NCBI RefSeq assembly: GCF_040869045.1
Contig: NC_090319.1
Coordinates: 306,268,998 to 306,332,997 of the forward strand
DNA from: Eurosta solidaginis
Taxonomy: Eukaryota; Arthropoda; Insecta; Diptera; Tephritidae
Direction: 5' to 3'
DNA: 64,000 bases
The position numbers and the translations under genes are program-made. The notes beneath the pieces were generated by a model. The model had not been told where the DNA came from and did not search any database. It saw nothing but the letters and a program-made list of their open reading frames with translations. This document shows positions 54,967-64,000 of the stretch, one piece after another (position 1 is the stretch's first letter; each line of letters opens with the position of its first letter).

Positions 54967-55480
54967 TACTGTTTTCACACATACGGCTTATTGAATAATA
55001 AAGGCAGTTTTCTAAATTAAGACGCTTATTGAGCTCAATCTTCCCTACAAAATTCGAATCTATTATTATTTCATTAGTAGCTAATCGAATGCCTAATGAA
55101 GTCAAAAGCACAATGCAACTCTGTTGGCAGCGTTCCGCTTCCGTTTCCGCTTCTTAGTTTTCAAAGCAAATGTCATTGTCTGCATGGCGGAACGATACAA
55201 GGTGGCCGCATCGAACAGCTGATTATAACCTTTTTTATTTGATTTGATACATCAACTACCGGCGCAGTATGATTTTGACATTTGTCCATCGAATTTACAA
55301 GTAAATGGAATTTTTTTTGTTTGTAGGTATGTCACCATGTTCCCACCTTGTATCGTTCCGCCATGATTGTCTGTCTCACCCTTCACACTAATCGATCAGT
55401 TACTTCTGTGTGAAAGCAAAAAATTTACGATTTCATTAGCAGGTGAAATGAGATCATTAAGTTTCTGTGTGAAAACAGTA
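54967..55480. mobile_element. Harbinger-like composite MITE, copy 2
   Basis: Tips TACTGTTTTCACAC, TTA on both sides (54964-54966, 55481-55483), 514 bp, inverted relative to 18525-19038 and containing the same nested hAT-like element. Confidence 0.88.
55194..55365. mobile_element. hAT-like mini element nested in composite
   Basis: Tips CATGGCGGAACGATACAAGG, duplication ATTGTCTG (55186-55193, 55366-55373), the complement of the CAGACAAT duplication at 18632. It is 11 bp shorter than the copy at 18640-18822 through small internal gaps. Confidence 0.85.
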
Positions 55481-55902
55481 TTAGGATGTTGACGAGGTTG
55501 CCTGTGTTGAATATTGTCATTTTTGTGTTGTAATGTTTTTGACATTTGTTAAGGATGTATTCCAAGGTGAGGTATGTGTTGCAGCTGGTGCAAATTGGTT
55601 GACTTTCTTTTTTTTAATATATTGGAGGGTTTGAGTGGTGTGCGAGGCAAAGACGTGAAAGTTCTAGTTTTGAAACCATGTGTGTCTGCTGGGTATAGTG
55701 GGGGCTTCTTCTGTGATGGCTAGGGAGAAATAATCATGTTTATGGTTTGCTCGTGATAACCGTTGTTTATCCATTAAATAATTATTATGAGGCATTTGGA
55801 CTATTGCGAAGCGTGTTATTGATGCATTGCATGCACATTTGGCTGGTTCGTCGGTGTGTTTGTTTCCATTGATTTTTGCATGTCCCGGGACCCATAGAAC
55901 CT

Positions 55903-56268
55903 TTAGTATTTTCTTATTTTTTTATCTCTTATTTCATTGACAGTTTCCCAATTGTTGCTGGTAAGACTTCTGGTTGCTTGAAGAACAGACAGACTTTCGG
56001 AACATATCACGATTTTGGTCTTTCTTTCAAGTGAAAAAACGATGGCTTCATGTATTGCTGCTGCCTCTGCCGCGAAGACTGAGGAAAAAGGAAGCATTGG
56101 TTTTATGCTGATATAATCGCCTGTTTCGGTTTTAATGATGAAGGCAACACTTGTCTTGCACGATGTTAGTCTTTTTATGCCTTCGCTGATTATTGAAATG
56201 CTTAAAAATAGAATTTTCGGAATAAGATTACTGTTGTCGATCTGAAAACGTTCTTCTAGCGTAGGCAA
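55903..56268 (-). pseudogene. LINE RNase H remnant, altered active site
   Basis: Reads SVAFIIKTETGDYISIK, SSVFAAEAAAIHEAIVF and VICSESLSVLQATRSL. The glutamate of FAAEAAAI is kept, but the SDS motif that carries the third catalytic acid reads SES. The C-terminal part of the domain continues out of frame. Confidence 0.6.
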
Positions 56269-56637
56269 ACCGAATTCAGTTAAAGAGGTTATTTATCATT
56301 GGGGTACGAAAAGCGAACAAGCTGGCTCGAATTTCTTTGTGGTACGTGGTTTTTAAAATGCTTAGAGTTTTTTTGGAGCAGAGCCGTATATGTACAGCCC
56401 GTGGTCTATTGCTCAGAATTATGGTCTTCGTGTTGTGTACGAGGGTGTTTATTGAACGTATTCTTTGTAGGACAGATACGATATCAAATCTAGTCTAGGG
56501 AGTAGATCTTTCTTTAACTTTAAAAGGTGTTGTGGTGTTGTGTGAGACCTAGTATTCGTAGTTCATATACATTTTGGTTGATTTGTTGACTCAATTCGGT
56601 TAAGTGAGAAACGCATTTATGTTTTTTGCAAATGTAT

Positions 56638-57108
56638 TGTGGCGAATTTTAGCATCACTAAGCTGTACTGTAAAGGCACAACAATAATAAAGCAAGTTGC
56701 CACTCTTGTGTACATGAACACATGAAGTTAATCCATTTACACACGTACAAGGCGACGAAGAATAACTCACGCACACACATGTAGTCATCAGCCGAAGTTG
56801 GTTCTCACACATTCACACGCATATAGCTGTTAACCAAGCAGGAGATTCTAGAAGGTGAAACGTCTAGACATTTGGAGAAATATGCAGACAAGGCAAGAGA
56901 GAGTATAAAAGCAGCGCAAGCTGAGGAATAACTAATCAGTTTGATTTAAACACGCTATCAGTTGCGAAGTGAAGTATAATTGTACTACTCCCAAAGTAGT
57001 CTAATAAATTTCGCAATACAGAATATTGGAGTGATTTATTCAACAGTTTAGCGATTGGAACGTTAGCAGAAGGTTTCAAATAAGCGGAATTTCCCAAAAT
57101 TCGTTGCA
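56638..57108 (+). mobile_element. solo LTR in LINE remnant
   Basis: 471 bp, TGTGGCGAATTTTAGC at the left and AAAATTCGTTGCA at the right; flanks GTAT and GTAG. TATAAAAGCAGC near 56905 and AATAAATTTC near 57003 serve as promoter and polyadenylation landmarks. Forward orientation relative to 54234-54752. Confidence 0.82.
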
Positions 57109-57205
57109 GTAGTTTTTTGTTTTTACCGAGGAGATTTTCGCACCTGCCCTTAATGTATACAGTTCAATTTCTTTTAATACGTTCCGTAGAGTTTCATTCG
57201 ATTAG

Positions 57206-57550
57206 CTATTGCTTATTGCATAATCTCACTAAGTCGTCCGCATAGATGCAGTGGTTATTATTTGTATGCTTCTGTATTATGTTACTTATTTCATTAAACG
57301 TGATTGAAAAGAGCACTACTGAGAGCAGTAGGCCTTGGGGAATTCCGGCCGGCAAAGTTATATAGCTTGGAGTAAATACCGTTAACTTTGACTTGGATTT
57401 TCTGTTTTCGAGGAATGATTTTAAAAAATCCGAGGAATGATTTAAAAAATCTTGGGACCAGCTACCCACTGGAGTGAGATGGAGTTTCTCTAGGATGATG
57501 TGGACTCCTATTATATCGGACGCTTTTTCGAAGTCTACTAGTTTCGACAA
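57206..57550 (-). pseudogene. LINE RT palm fragment
   Basis: Reads KLVDFEKASDIIGVHIILEK, then LPAGIPQGLLLSVVLFSITF and the catalytic box YADDL near 57225. The spacing between motifs is shorter than usual. It stops right after YADD and the remainder is on the far side of the LTR. Confidence 0.7.
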
Positions 57551-57600
57551 GCACGAAATGAAAAATCTTCTACGTTTTCAATAGCCTCCTGACAGAGAGA

Positions 57601-58257
57601 ATACCCATATTTATGTGAAAAACTTCAGCTTTTTATAACATTAGATTAATAAATGATTTAATGGGAAGTCTATTATTTTAGTAGATTAATAACTAAACTA
57701 AAGGTTTAACGCAAAACCTTTCCCTAATATTAAAATAAAACAATAACAAATTTGTTCATTTAAAATAAGTATATGTAGGTATGTGAAAAAAAATTGATGA
57801 AAAAAAAAACACGTAAAAATTTTGGAGTTTTTAACAAAAAACCACATTGATCTGTATTGAGAGATTAAAGACCTACAATGGAAACGTAAATGTGTGTATG
57901 AGAGATTTAAGTTTGCTTCCATAAGATACAACAAAATACGGTATTACAGTTAAAGAAAATCAGCTAAGCCTGGTATGGGAAAATTTATGTTTCATGCATC
58001 CTCTATAGCTCATCATCCGCAATTCACGAAAGCTGTACTTGGTAGCTAAAAAGGCAAGGAGTACAATGAGAATCAAAGTGTAATATTATCAAAAGGGAGA
58101 TAGAAAACACGTGTACAGAATAACGGCTATTGGGATGTAATTTTAAATACGAGCGTATTAAACCTGCACAAGCAACATTACAAAAATGCACCTTTTGCAT
58201 ATAATGAAAAAGTTAAAAGTTTTGGTATTAAGTGGCAGAAGATGTAGTAAAGTAAGG
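57601..58257. other. spacer; nothing recognised
   Basis: AT-rich DNA with no gene or repeat that I recognise. Confidence 0.5.
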
Positions 58258-58560
58258 TACATCCGTGGTGTAATGGTAGCGTTCTCTGCCTACCACGCCG
58301 AAGATCCTGGGTTCACGCACCGGGCAAAGCAACATCAAAATTTTAGAAGCAAGTTTTTTCACTTAGAAGAAAGTTTCTCTAAGCGGGGTCGCCCTTGGGC
58401 AGTGATTTGGCAAGCACCCCGAGTGTATTTCTGTCATGAAGAGCTTCTCAGTGAAAAATAATATGCCTTGCAGATGCCGTTCGGAGTCGGCGTAAGACAT
58501 GTAGGTACCGTTCCGCCATTTGTAGGAAAAATTAAAAGGAGCACGACGCAAAATTGGAAG
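58258..58560 (+). mobile_element. tRNA-derived SINE, copy 4
   Basis: Forward copy: A box TGTAATGGTAGCG near 58269, B box GGGTTCACGCACC near 58309, then GGGCAAAGCAACATCAAAAT and the shared body to about 58560. Several substitutions relative to 24648-25016. No clear tail or target duplication, so it is an older copy. Confidence 0.75.
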
Positions 58561-58975
58561 ATTATAATCCCCAAATTCATAAAAATAACGTAGATTTATA
58601 TATATTTTTTAAATATAAGGTATTTGAAATTTCTATTACTTTTTTTATTTAGTTGTAATTTTTATGCACAGATAAAATTATAATATTTTGTGTAACAACA
58701 TTCCATTGAAATTCCCCTCAATTTAAAACATTTACTTAAATTTTATAACAGCTAAATTTTGTTCCTAATTTGTTTGTTTATTTAAATTTTATTTTTATAA
58801 TTGGTCTAGCTGATTGTCAGCGATTAAAGAGAGTCTATAGTATATATATATTAATAATAACTAACATCTTGGCTGAAACACTTTGGTAATCTACTAATCT
58901 ACCACAGTTTCAAATCACATTGTGTGAAACTTTGACAACACTGACCTTAAAAATTAAACCAATACATATTTATGA
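58561..58975. other. 3' side of myosin gene; AT-rich
   Basis: Downstream of the myosin stop on the - strand. It may contain the 3' untranslated region; no canonical AATAAA close to the stop is obvious. No other gene. Confidence 0.4.
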
Positions 58976-59598
58976 TTACACAGTAATCTCCATACGATTC
59001 GCTTTGCGTATAACTTTCGGATGAGTATATCCCAGTTCGGACATACCGCTATATTTAAATGAGAATATAATTGTTTGTTGGCCAAAATTTGCTTCAAATC
59101 TGAAAAGAAATACAAATTATTAGTATATATTTCCCTTTATTACCTTAATATAATATATTAAGTCGCAATCTTTTGCAAACGAGTTGTACAAATATATTCG
59201 TTGGTTTTATTTTGGCAATGCGATTACAAAAGATTTCGACTTTAGTTCCACATACTCGGTACTAATATGTATTTCTGGCGGTTTCCCCGTAGCATTTTGT
59301 ATAACAAGAAACATTTTGGTAACAATTTCAATAACATGCCCAGTTTGAAATACAAAATCACCTTTTTTACGTCCAAATTCAGACTATGAACAGAAAAATT
59401 TATGTTAAACTTAAATATTTGTATATATGTATATTATTTACACACCGCTTTGACATGAAATACAGCAAAATCGTCCAAATATGGACTTAAAGACATGCGA
59501 TAAATTTCGGCTGCAGGCACTCGATATTTGATTTGCAATGTACGGTGATCCAGCAAAAGTAATGAGGAGGTTGACAGAACTAGCAAAATTGGCATCAA
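58976..59598 (-). CDS. class I myosin, last three exons (TH1 tail)
   Basis: Three exons with exact phases on the - strand: 59598-59446 (LMPILLVLSTSSLLLLDHRT, VPAAEIYRMSLSPYLDDFAV), 59383-59256 (SEFGRKKGDFVFQTGHVIEI, MFLVIQNATGKPPEIHISTE) and 59099-58976 (FEANFGQQTIIFSFKYSGMS, VIRKANRMEITV, stop TAA). All sites are canonical (TTTTAG, CATAG and TTTTCAG acceptors; GTGTGT and GTATGT donors). Class I myosins are single-headed actin motors whose TH1 tail binds acidic phospholipids and links membrane to actin. The sequence fits the end of a Drosophila Myo95E/Myo61F-type tail; which one is unsure. Motor and neck exons must lie right of the window. No lesions are visible. Confidence 0.85.
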
Positions 59599-59666
59599 CT
59601 AAAATATTTATACATAAAGTTAGAAAAATAGTGGGAACATATTCCAATAAATCTAGAATATAAAAC

Positions 59667-60775
59667 AAGTAAAGGTGTCTAAGTTCGGGTGTAACCGAAC
59701 ATTATATACTCAGCGTGACCTTCAATTGTACATTTAATTTCAGATAAATTACTTTTCTACATAACACGTGGCACCGCCCGTTTAAAAAAAATTTATCCCA
59801 TTTCCTCTTACAATAAAACTTGATAAGTGAAATATCATTGATTCAGAACTATTTTTTGCTAAGTTATAGCTTATTATTCTAGTCTACGACCCTTTTGAAC
59901 TTGTTTTATATCTAAGTTGCCGTGGTCTTTAACCGATCCCGTCCATTTTTACTAGAAATATTTGTGCTATAAGGAAACTTTGTGTACACAATTTTATTAC
60001 GATCCGTTAGTTGTTCTTCGATTTATGGTTCCCGAAATATAGAATATTGCTTAGTCATAAAAGGGGCGGTGCCACACCCATTTTCAAACATTTTAGTGTT
60101 TTCCAATTTAATTTAGAAAGTAAAATTCTATTGATACAAAGCTCTTCTTTGCTAAGATATAGCTTATTGTTTTCGTCTACGACCCTTTTTAAAATCTTTT
60201 ATATAAAAGTGGGTGTGGTCCTTAACCGATTTCGTTAATTTTTATTCAAAGCATTCCTTATAGTAAAGGCAACCTCTTTGCCGAATTTTGTTACGATAGG
60301 TTTAACGATTTTTGATTTATGATTAATATTTGTAAAATTGATTTTATCACAAGTGTGCGGTGCCACGCCCATTTAAAATTTTTTTTTTTAATTTTTATCA
60401 AAAGTCTCAATATCAGTCCACACTTCAAATTTCAACATTCTAGGTAAATTATTTACTAAATAATCAGGTTTTTTGTGTTTTCCAAAATGTTATATATATA
60501 AAAAGTGGGCGTGGTTATCAGCCGATTTCGCTCATTTTCAATACTCTATTCTGGGTCCAGATAAGCTCGTGTGAATTTGGTGAAGATATCTCAATATTTA
60601 CTCTAGTTATAGTGTTAACGGACAGACGGACGGACATGGCTCAATCAAATTTTTTTTCGATACTGATGATCTTGATCTATGGAAGTTTATATCTATCTCG
60701 ATTCTTTTATACCTGTACAACCAACCGTTATCCAATCAAATTTAATATACTCTGTGTGCAAATCACGCTGAGTAT
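59667..60775 (+). repeat. dispersed fly repeat, short copy
   Basis: Head GTCTAAGTTCGGGTGTAACC and TATACTCAGCGTGA; tail ACGCTGAGTATAATTATGAG near 60770, so the tips are inverted copies. It contains GACAGACGGACGGACATGGC (60622) and GTGGGCGTGG words but no 130-bp array. It lies in the myosin intron upstream of 59598. Confidence 0.65.
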
Positions 60776-61890
60776 AATTATGAGAAAGGCAAAGCTGTGA
60801 TTTCGAAAGCCATTGTACCCTTACAATTCTGTTGTTTAATTAGCCCATTGAAATAAAATAAGAAGTCAGGCCATGCTCATATTTTTAATTTTTATTAAGA
60901 GGGGTTAAATTTAAAACTGTGAACGATAATATCTATATTTTGGAAGACAACTTCGAAAAACCACTCCCCTACCAAACTTTATTAGGATTGGTTGATTTTT
61001 GCTCGACTTATGAGATTAAATATATTAAAGAAAGATTAACTCAAAGAGGGGCGAATGCCTCTCATTAAATTAAGAAAACAAAAATTCAGAAACACATTTT
61101 TTCAGATAACATTAGTCAGAACCATGATTCAATCACAAGAGGTTTGCTCGACGGACAAATTTTTTGACAATTGCAGCCATTTTGCTCCCAAATCGAATTG
61201 ACATCCGTTAACTGTGTTGTTTCCTTGCGATTTTTCGAAAAATATTAGTAGTAGAAATAGGAAGCAGTTTACAAATACTGGATAAGTACTGAATTCCACA
61301 GTTCCTAAGAACATTTTTTTAAAATTTATGATGAATTTATTAACTATGCCATAATCTATTAGGGTGGCTGAACATAGGTTTTATGATAAGTAAGGACACT
61401 TTCGTAAACCTATGAACATACGAAACCTACACCAATTCAAAATTCATCGTTCAACGTCAAGAACTCGACAAGTAAATCGATTCAGGTCAAATTGTTATTA
61501 GTAAATAATGGAGATGCCAAATGTCTCATTGAGCATGTTAACTTATGCATTAAGAATTTGGGGAAACGGTTTATATATGGAATATTATGTATATACTTAT
61601 TTGATATATTCGGACTTCGTGAGGTAGTTTAAAACGAGCGTGTTCCAAATATACGGTCAGAAAGTAAGCAGACGGCCAACAAAATTTTATTGTGCGCAAA
61701 ATTAAATGTTTTTTCTTGCCTGATTACTTTCTGAGTTTTGACATCTAAAATTTCTTTCAGCCGTCAGGTTTTTCCAAAGCATTGGTTATGGTTGTTTTTT
61801 TTTTACTTTGCCAAAAACTTTTGGAGACATATCTAATCATTAAGGCTGCAAACAAGTTATAAAAATTGTGCAATTTTCGCTATATAATTG
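60776..61890. other. spacer; no exon recognised
   Basis: AT-rich. I searched for an upstream myosin exon on the - strand and found no convincing one. The segment 60900-61060 resembles the middle of the fly repeat (TGATTTTTGCTCGACTTATG). Confidence 0.45.
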
Positions 61891-61894
61891 AAAT

Positions 61895-62040
61895 ATTTAT
61901 TAGCTCTTGCATTTGCTCCAGAGGAAATGGTAATTGATGCAATCGGATTGATATCCGAAATGGAATTTTATGTGGATAGCGAAGAGGGGAAAAAAATTTC
62001 GAAATACAAAGCTTATTGATTCGAGCGTAAAAAAACAAAG
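61895..62040 (+). pseudogene. possible transposase fragment (unassigned)
   Basis: One frame reads ALAFAPEEMVIDAIGLISEM and EFYVDSEEGKK before a stop near 62020. The ALAF.P...VI.A pattern resembles a segment of MULE-type transposases, but the piece is too short to be sure. Confidence 0.3.
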
Positions 62041-62116
62041 AAAGACAAGAATCTGCGAGAACCAAACTAACACTTTTAATTTAAGGCATATGGTGTTCCT
62101 CTCACGATTAATGATA

Positions 62117-62815
62117 CAATGGAGCGAGCAAGCAAATTTCTCAACAAAAATAAAGATGTAATAATTTTGAATGTCGACAAAGGTAGTGTTACGGAAGCGA
62201 TGGAAAAAAGTCACTACAGGTCGAAAATGGAGAGTTTACTAGATGACAAGTCCACATACAGAATATTACGACAGGACGTCCCCCAGCGGATTAGGCGGTC
62301 AGAATATACCTGTCGTAAGAGGCGACTAAATACTAGATTCAAGGGGTTTTGTAACGCAACCCTTTCAGGTTGCCAGCGCAATATATAGCTTCTCCAAACC
62401 CAATCGTCAACCTCACGTATCCGCGGTGAATCCTGTTTCATTAACAGCCGAGGCTACGGCGACCCCGAACTCCTCATGGATCTAGGCAGTGGGAGGGCGG
62501 TATGGCCAAGAAGGTCGCATGTGGTAACATAACAAATCGTTTCCGAGATGGTCAGGCTTGGTACCGGAACGTAACGGATCTGCATCCGGCAAAGGACCAT
62601 CAGGCATTCGGGGTTTGTCCTTATCGCTACAACAAGAACAACAACAACAGGATCCGACGCTAAGGCAACAGACTAAAAACAATCAATTAGTGGATAGGTT
62701 CCATAAATTAGGGTTTATAAAAAACAATGATAAATTTCATGTGTTGACAACTACAGCTCTTCCCCATCGTATATAATAATACACAAATCCATAAAAAATA
62801 TGCCCCTATGACCTA
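62117..62815 (+). pseudogene. Penelope-like retroelement fragment, split by SINE
   Basis: Before the SINE: TMERASKFLNKNKDVIILNV, DKGSVTEAMEKSHYRSKMES and TYRILRQD. After it: DPTLRQQTKNNQLVDRFHKL and FHVLTTTALPHRI, with a frameshift before an IHKKYAP segment. The DKG...VM/AM...Y..KM..LL.D...Y sequence and the ALP.RIYG.PKIHK-like block are the N-terminal part of Penelope-like reverse transcriptases. Removal of 62277-62646 and one copy of ACAGGA restores the frame between R-Q-D and P-T-L. The RT core is not present. Confidence 0.65.
62277..62646 (+). mobile_element. SINE-like retroposon with CAA tail, copy 2
   Basis: 370 bp, target duplication ACAGGA (62271-62276, 62647-62652). It begins CGTCCCCCAGCGGATTAGGC and ends CTTATCGCTACAACAAGAAC-AACAACA. 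Shared internal words with 24534-25287 include GGTTGCCAGCGCAAT, AACAGCCGAGGCT and GGCAAAGGACCATCA. Confidence 0.8.
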
Positions 62816-62992
62816 TCTCTTCAATGTTAATTGCTCCGACCTATAATTTGTGTAAATACATGACAAGTATTTTGAAAACCTTTACAAAAATTCCAAAGTT
62901 AAAGTAAAAATTGCAATAGAATGATAATGATAAATGTCTTGTGTCACTATTTCCAACTATACCAACAGAATTGACTACACCTTTTTCAGTTT

Positions 62993-63211
62993 AATTTCAG
63001 AAAATTACATTTCAAGTCCAGAAAATTACAATTTAAATTCAGAATTACCAATTTAAATTCAGAAATTAACAATTCAAGTTCAGAAATTTACAACTGAAGT
63101 TCAGAAAATTTCAATTCAAGTTCAGAAATTCCAATTTAAATTCAGAAATTTACAATTCAAGTTCAGAAATTCCAATTTCAGTTCAGAAAATTACAATTCA
63201 AGTTCAGAAAG
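62993..63211 (+). repeat. tandem repeat of about 20 bp
   Basis: About ten units of AGTTCAGAAATTACAATTCA with substitutions and 1-2 bp length changes. Alternate units differ (AATTCAAG versus AATTTAAA), hinting at a 40-bp higher-order period. Not part of a recognised element. Confidence 0.8.
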
Positions 63212-64000
63212 TTTGTCAGGATTTTTTTCTTTCATGGAAATAAAAGTATTTGGCAAATGTTAGCGCTAATAATTTGATACAAGAATATGAAGGTCTATTA
63301 TCTATTAAAGAGGCATTGGACTTCTTAACTCACTTAAATCAATTTTGCTCACATGAAGGAGATAGGAAAAAAAACCGTTTCCTCTCTTCTCTCTCCTCTC
63401 ATAAGAGGTCAGTTACAAGGACATCCAGCTATATTCTAAACATCACAAGCTTTGATCTGCATTGAGTATGACATCAGTGATGACGAAATCAACGGAGTGT
63501 CCACAACCCCGAAAGTAACGTATAAGTACTGTGTGAACAGATCAAGTCTTCCTCCACCTGCCTCTCGCAACTCTGGCGGAAGTCTCCCCCTTCCACTGCT
63601 GCTTCCAAATTGTGGTGTCGACTGTGTACTTTCATGGCCGGAGCGTCCTCTTACACCTCGTTGCAAGAGTTATCTCTGTTTGATTTCTTAACTCGGGATG
63701 TACACACTTTGGAGACAACTTGGGGAACCTATATGCAATCCACCATTGTCAACGAAGCATCAACACTTCCGCAAATAGCATATAAGTATTACATTTCGTA
63801 GTATGAATTGGAATAACTTTTGAAAAATAATTGAAATAATTGAATTGCAATTTTCTGAACTTGGTTTGTAAAAGTCTGAACTTGCACTGCGAAAAATTTC
63901 ATTGGAAGAGTACTAGAGACGAGCAATATGGTGTTCCACACGGAAAATAAAAAACTTATAAAATGCATACTTAAAATGAATGATTTTCCTTCTGAGATAA
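63212..64000. other. right edge; weak RTE-like similarity only
   Basis: 63545-63660 (CTCTCGCAACTCTGGCGGAA, TCATGGCCGGAGCG) loosely resembles the RTE 3' region at 6600-6690 and 45620-45730, so an older - strand RTE fragment may lie here. A conserved-looking + frame at 63610-63801 has no domain I know. Confidence 0.35.

Larger units (their letters stand above)
55484..57600 (-). mobile_element. I-like LINE remnant split by a solo LTR
   Basis: On the - strand, RT palm motifs lie at 57550-57206 and an RNase H part at 56268-55903, followed by a cysteine/histidine-like tail to about 55490. The LTR at 56638-57108 separates RT from RNase H. RT plus RNase H in this order fits the I/LOA group. Multiple stops. 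Confidence 0.65.

Noticed and set aside
21707..59598. One single myosin gene spanning both myosin parts
   Set aside because: On the - strand the tail (59 kb) would come before the motor (22 kb), the reverse of any myosin, and the motor part carries stops and a lost acceptor.
1..64000. Bacterial-style operon, phage or defence island
   Set aside because: Spliced exons with GT-AG introns, polymerase III SINEs, LINEs and eukaryotic transposon superfamilies throughout; no operon structure or ribosome-binding sites.

Overview
This is insect nuclear DNA, most likely from a higher fly and plausibly a tephritid fruit fly. The evidence is AT-rich intergenic sequence, small GT-AG introns, insect-type host exons, and a dense mix of hAT, PIF/Harbinger, jockey/I/RTE-like LINE, tRNA-derived SINE and solo-LTR copies. 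The species is an inference; no marker gene fixes it. Nearly all of the window is mobile-element DNA, often nested three or four deep. Host coding sequence comes to about 3 kb.

Host genes. Two families are present, each twice. (1) A firefly-luciferase-like acyl-CoA synthetase (ANL superfamily) on the + strand. Copy A has three downstream exons (10361-10520, 17344-17498, 17570-18218), all intact and ending in the peroxisomal signal SKL; its first exons lie left of the window. Copy B has its 5' exons at 25566-26528 and 26751-27078 and its 3' exons at 51657-51811 and 51883-52482. Copy B looks dead: a solo LTR sits inside its first coding exon, the exon matching 10361-10520 is not found, and the last exon has two frame-changing indels and has lost the catalytic-lysine motif and SKL. 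(2) A class I myosin on the - strand. Intact tail (TH1) exons lie at 58976-59598, and a broken motor-domain copy lies at 21707-22675. The order ACS A - Myo(broken) - ACS B(broken) - Myo suggests an old tandem duplication of a convergent ACS/myosin pair followed by reciprocal loss.

Layout. 0.4-5.9 kb: a giant foldback palindrome carrying Harbinger, hAT, SINE and LINE insertions. 5.9-10.3 kb: an older inverted-repeat element, a TIR element carrying LINE sequence, and two hAT elements. 10.4-19.2 kb: ACS A 3' half with a LINE, a fly repeat holding a 130-bp minisatellite, and a truncated LTR. 19.2-21.4 kb: a LINE endonuclease fragment and an inverted-repeat-bounded element encoding a conserved protein of unknown function (the PPLHIKLGL family), the best candidate for something poorly described. 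21.7-25.3 kb: myosin pseudogene and two SINE types. 25.6-30 kb: ACS B 5' half, solo LTRs and nested Harbinger elements. 30.2-40.5 kb: three Harbinger copies, one split by a LINE that was then tandemly duplicated (2,925 bp unit). 40.5-43.2 kb: no recognisable gene. 43.2-52.9 kb: hAT, then a direct segmental repeat of 11.8-19.2 kb. 52.9-58.6 kb: nested SINE, Harbinger, LTR and LINE copies. 59-59.6 kb: myosin tail. 59.7-64 kb: fly repeat, Penelope-like fragment, SINE and a short tandem repeat.

Limits: all similarity statements are by eye. Element boundaries are firm where a target-site duplication (TSD) is quoted and approximate elsewhere.
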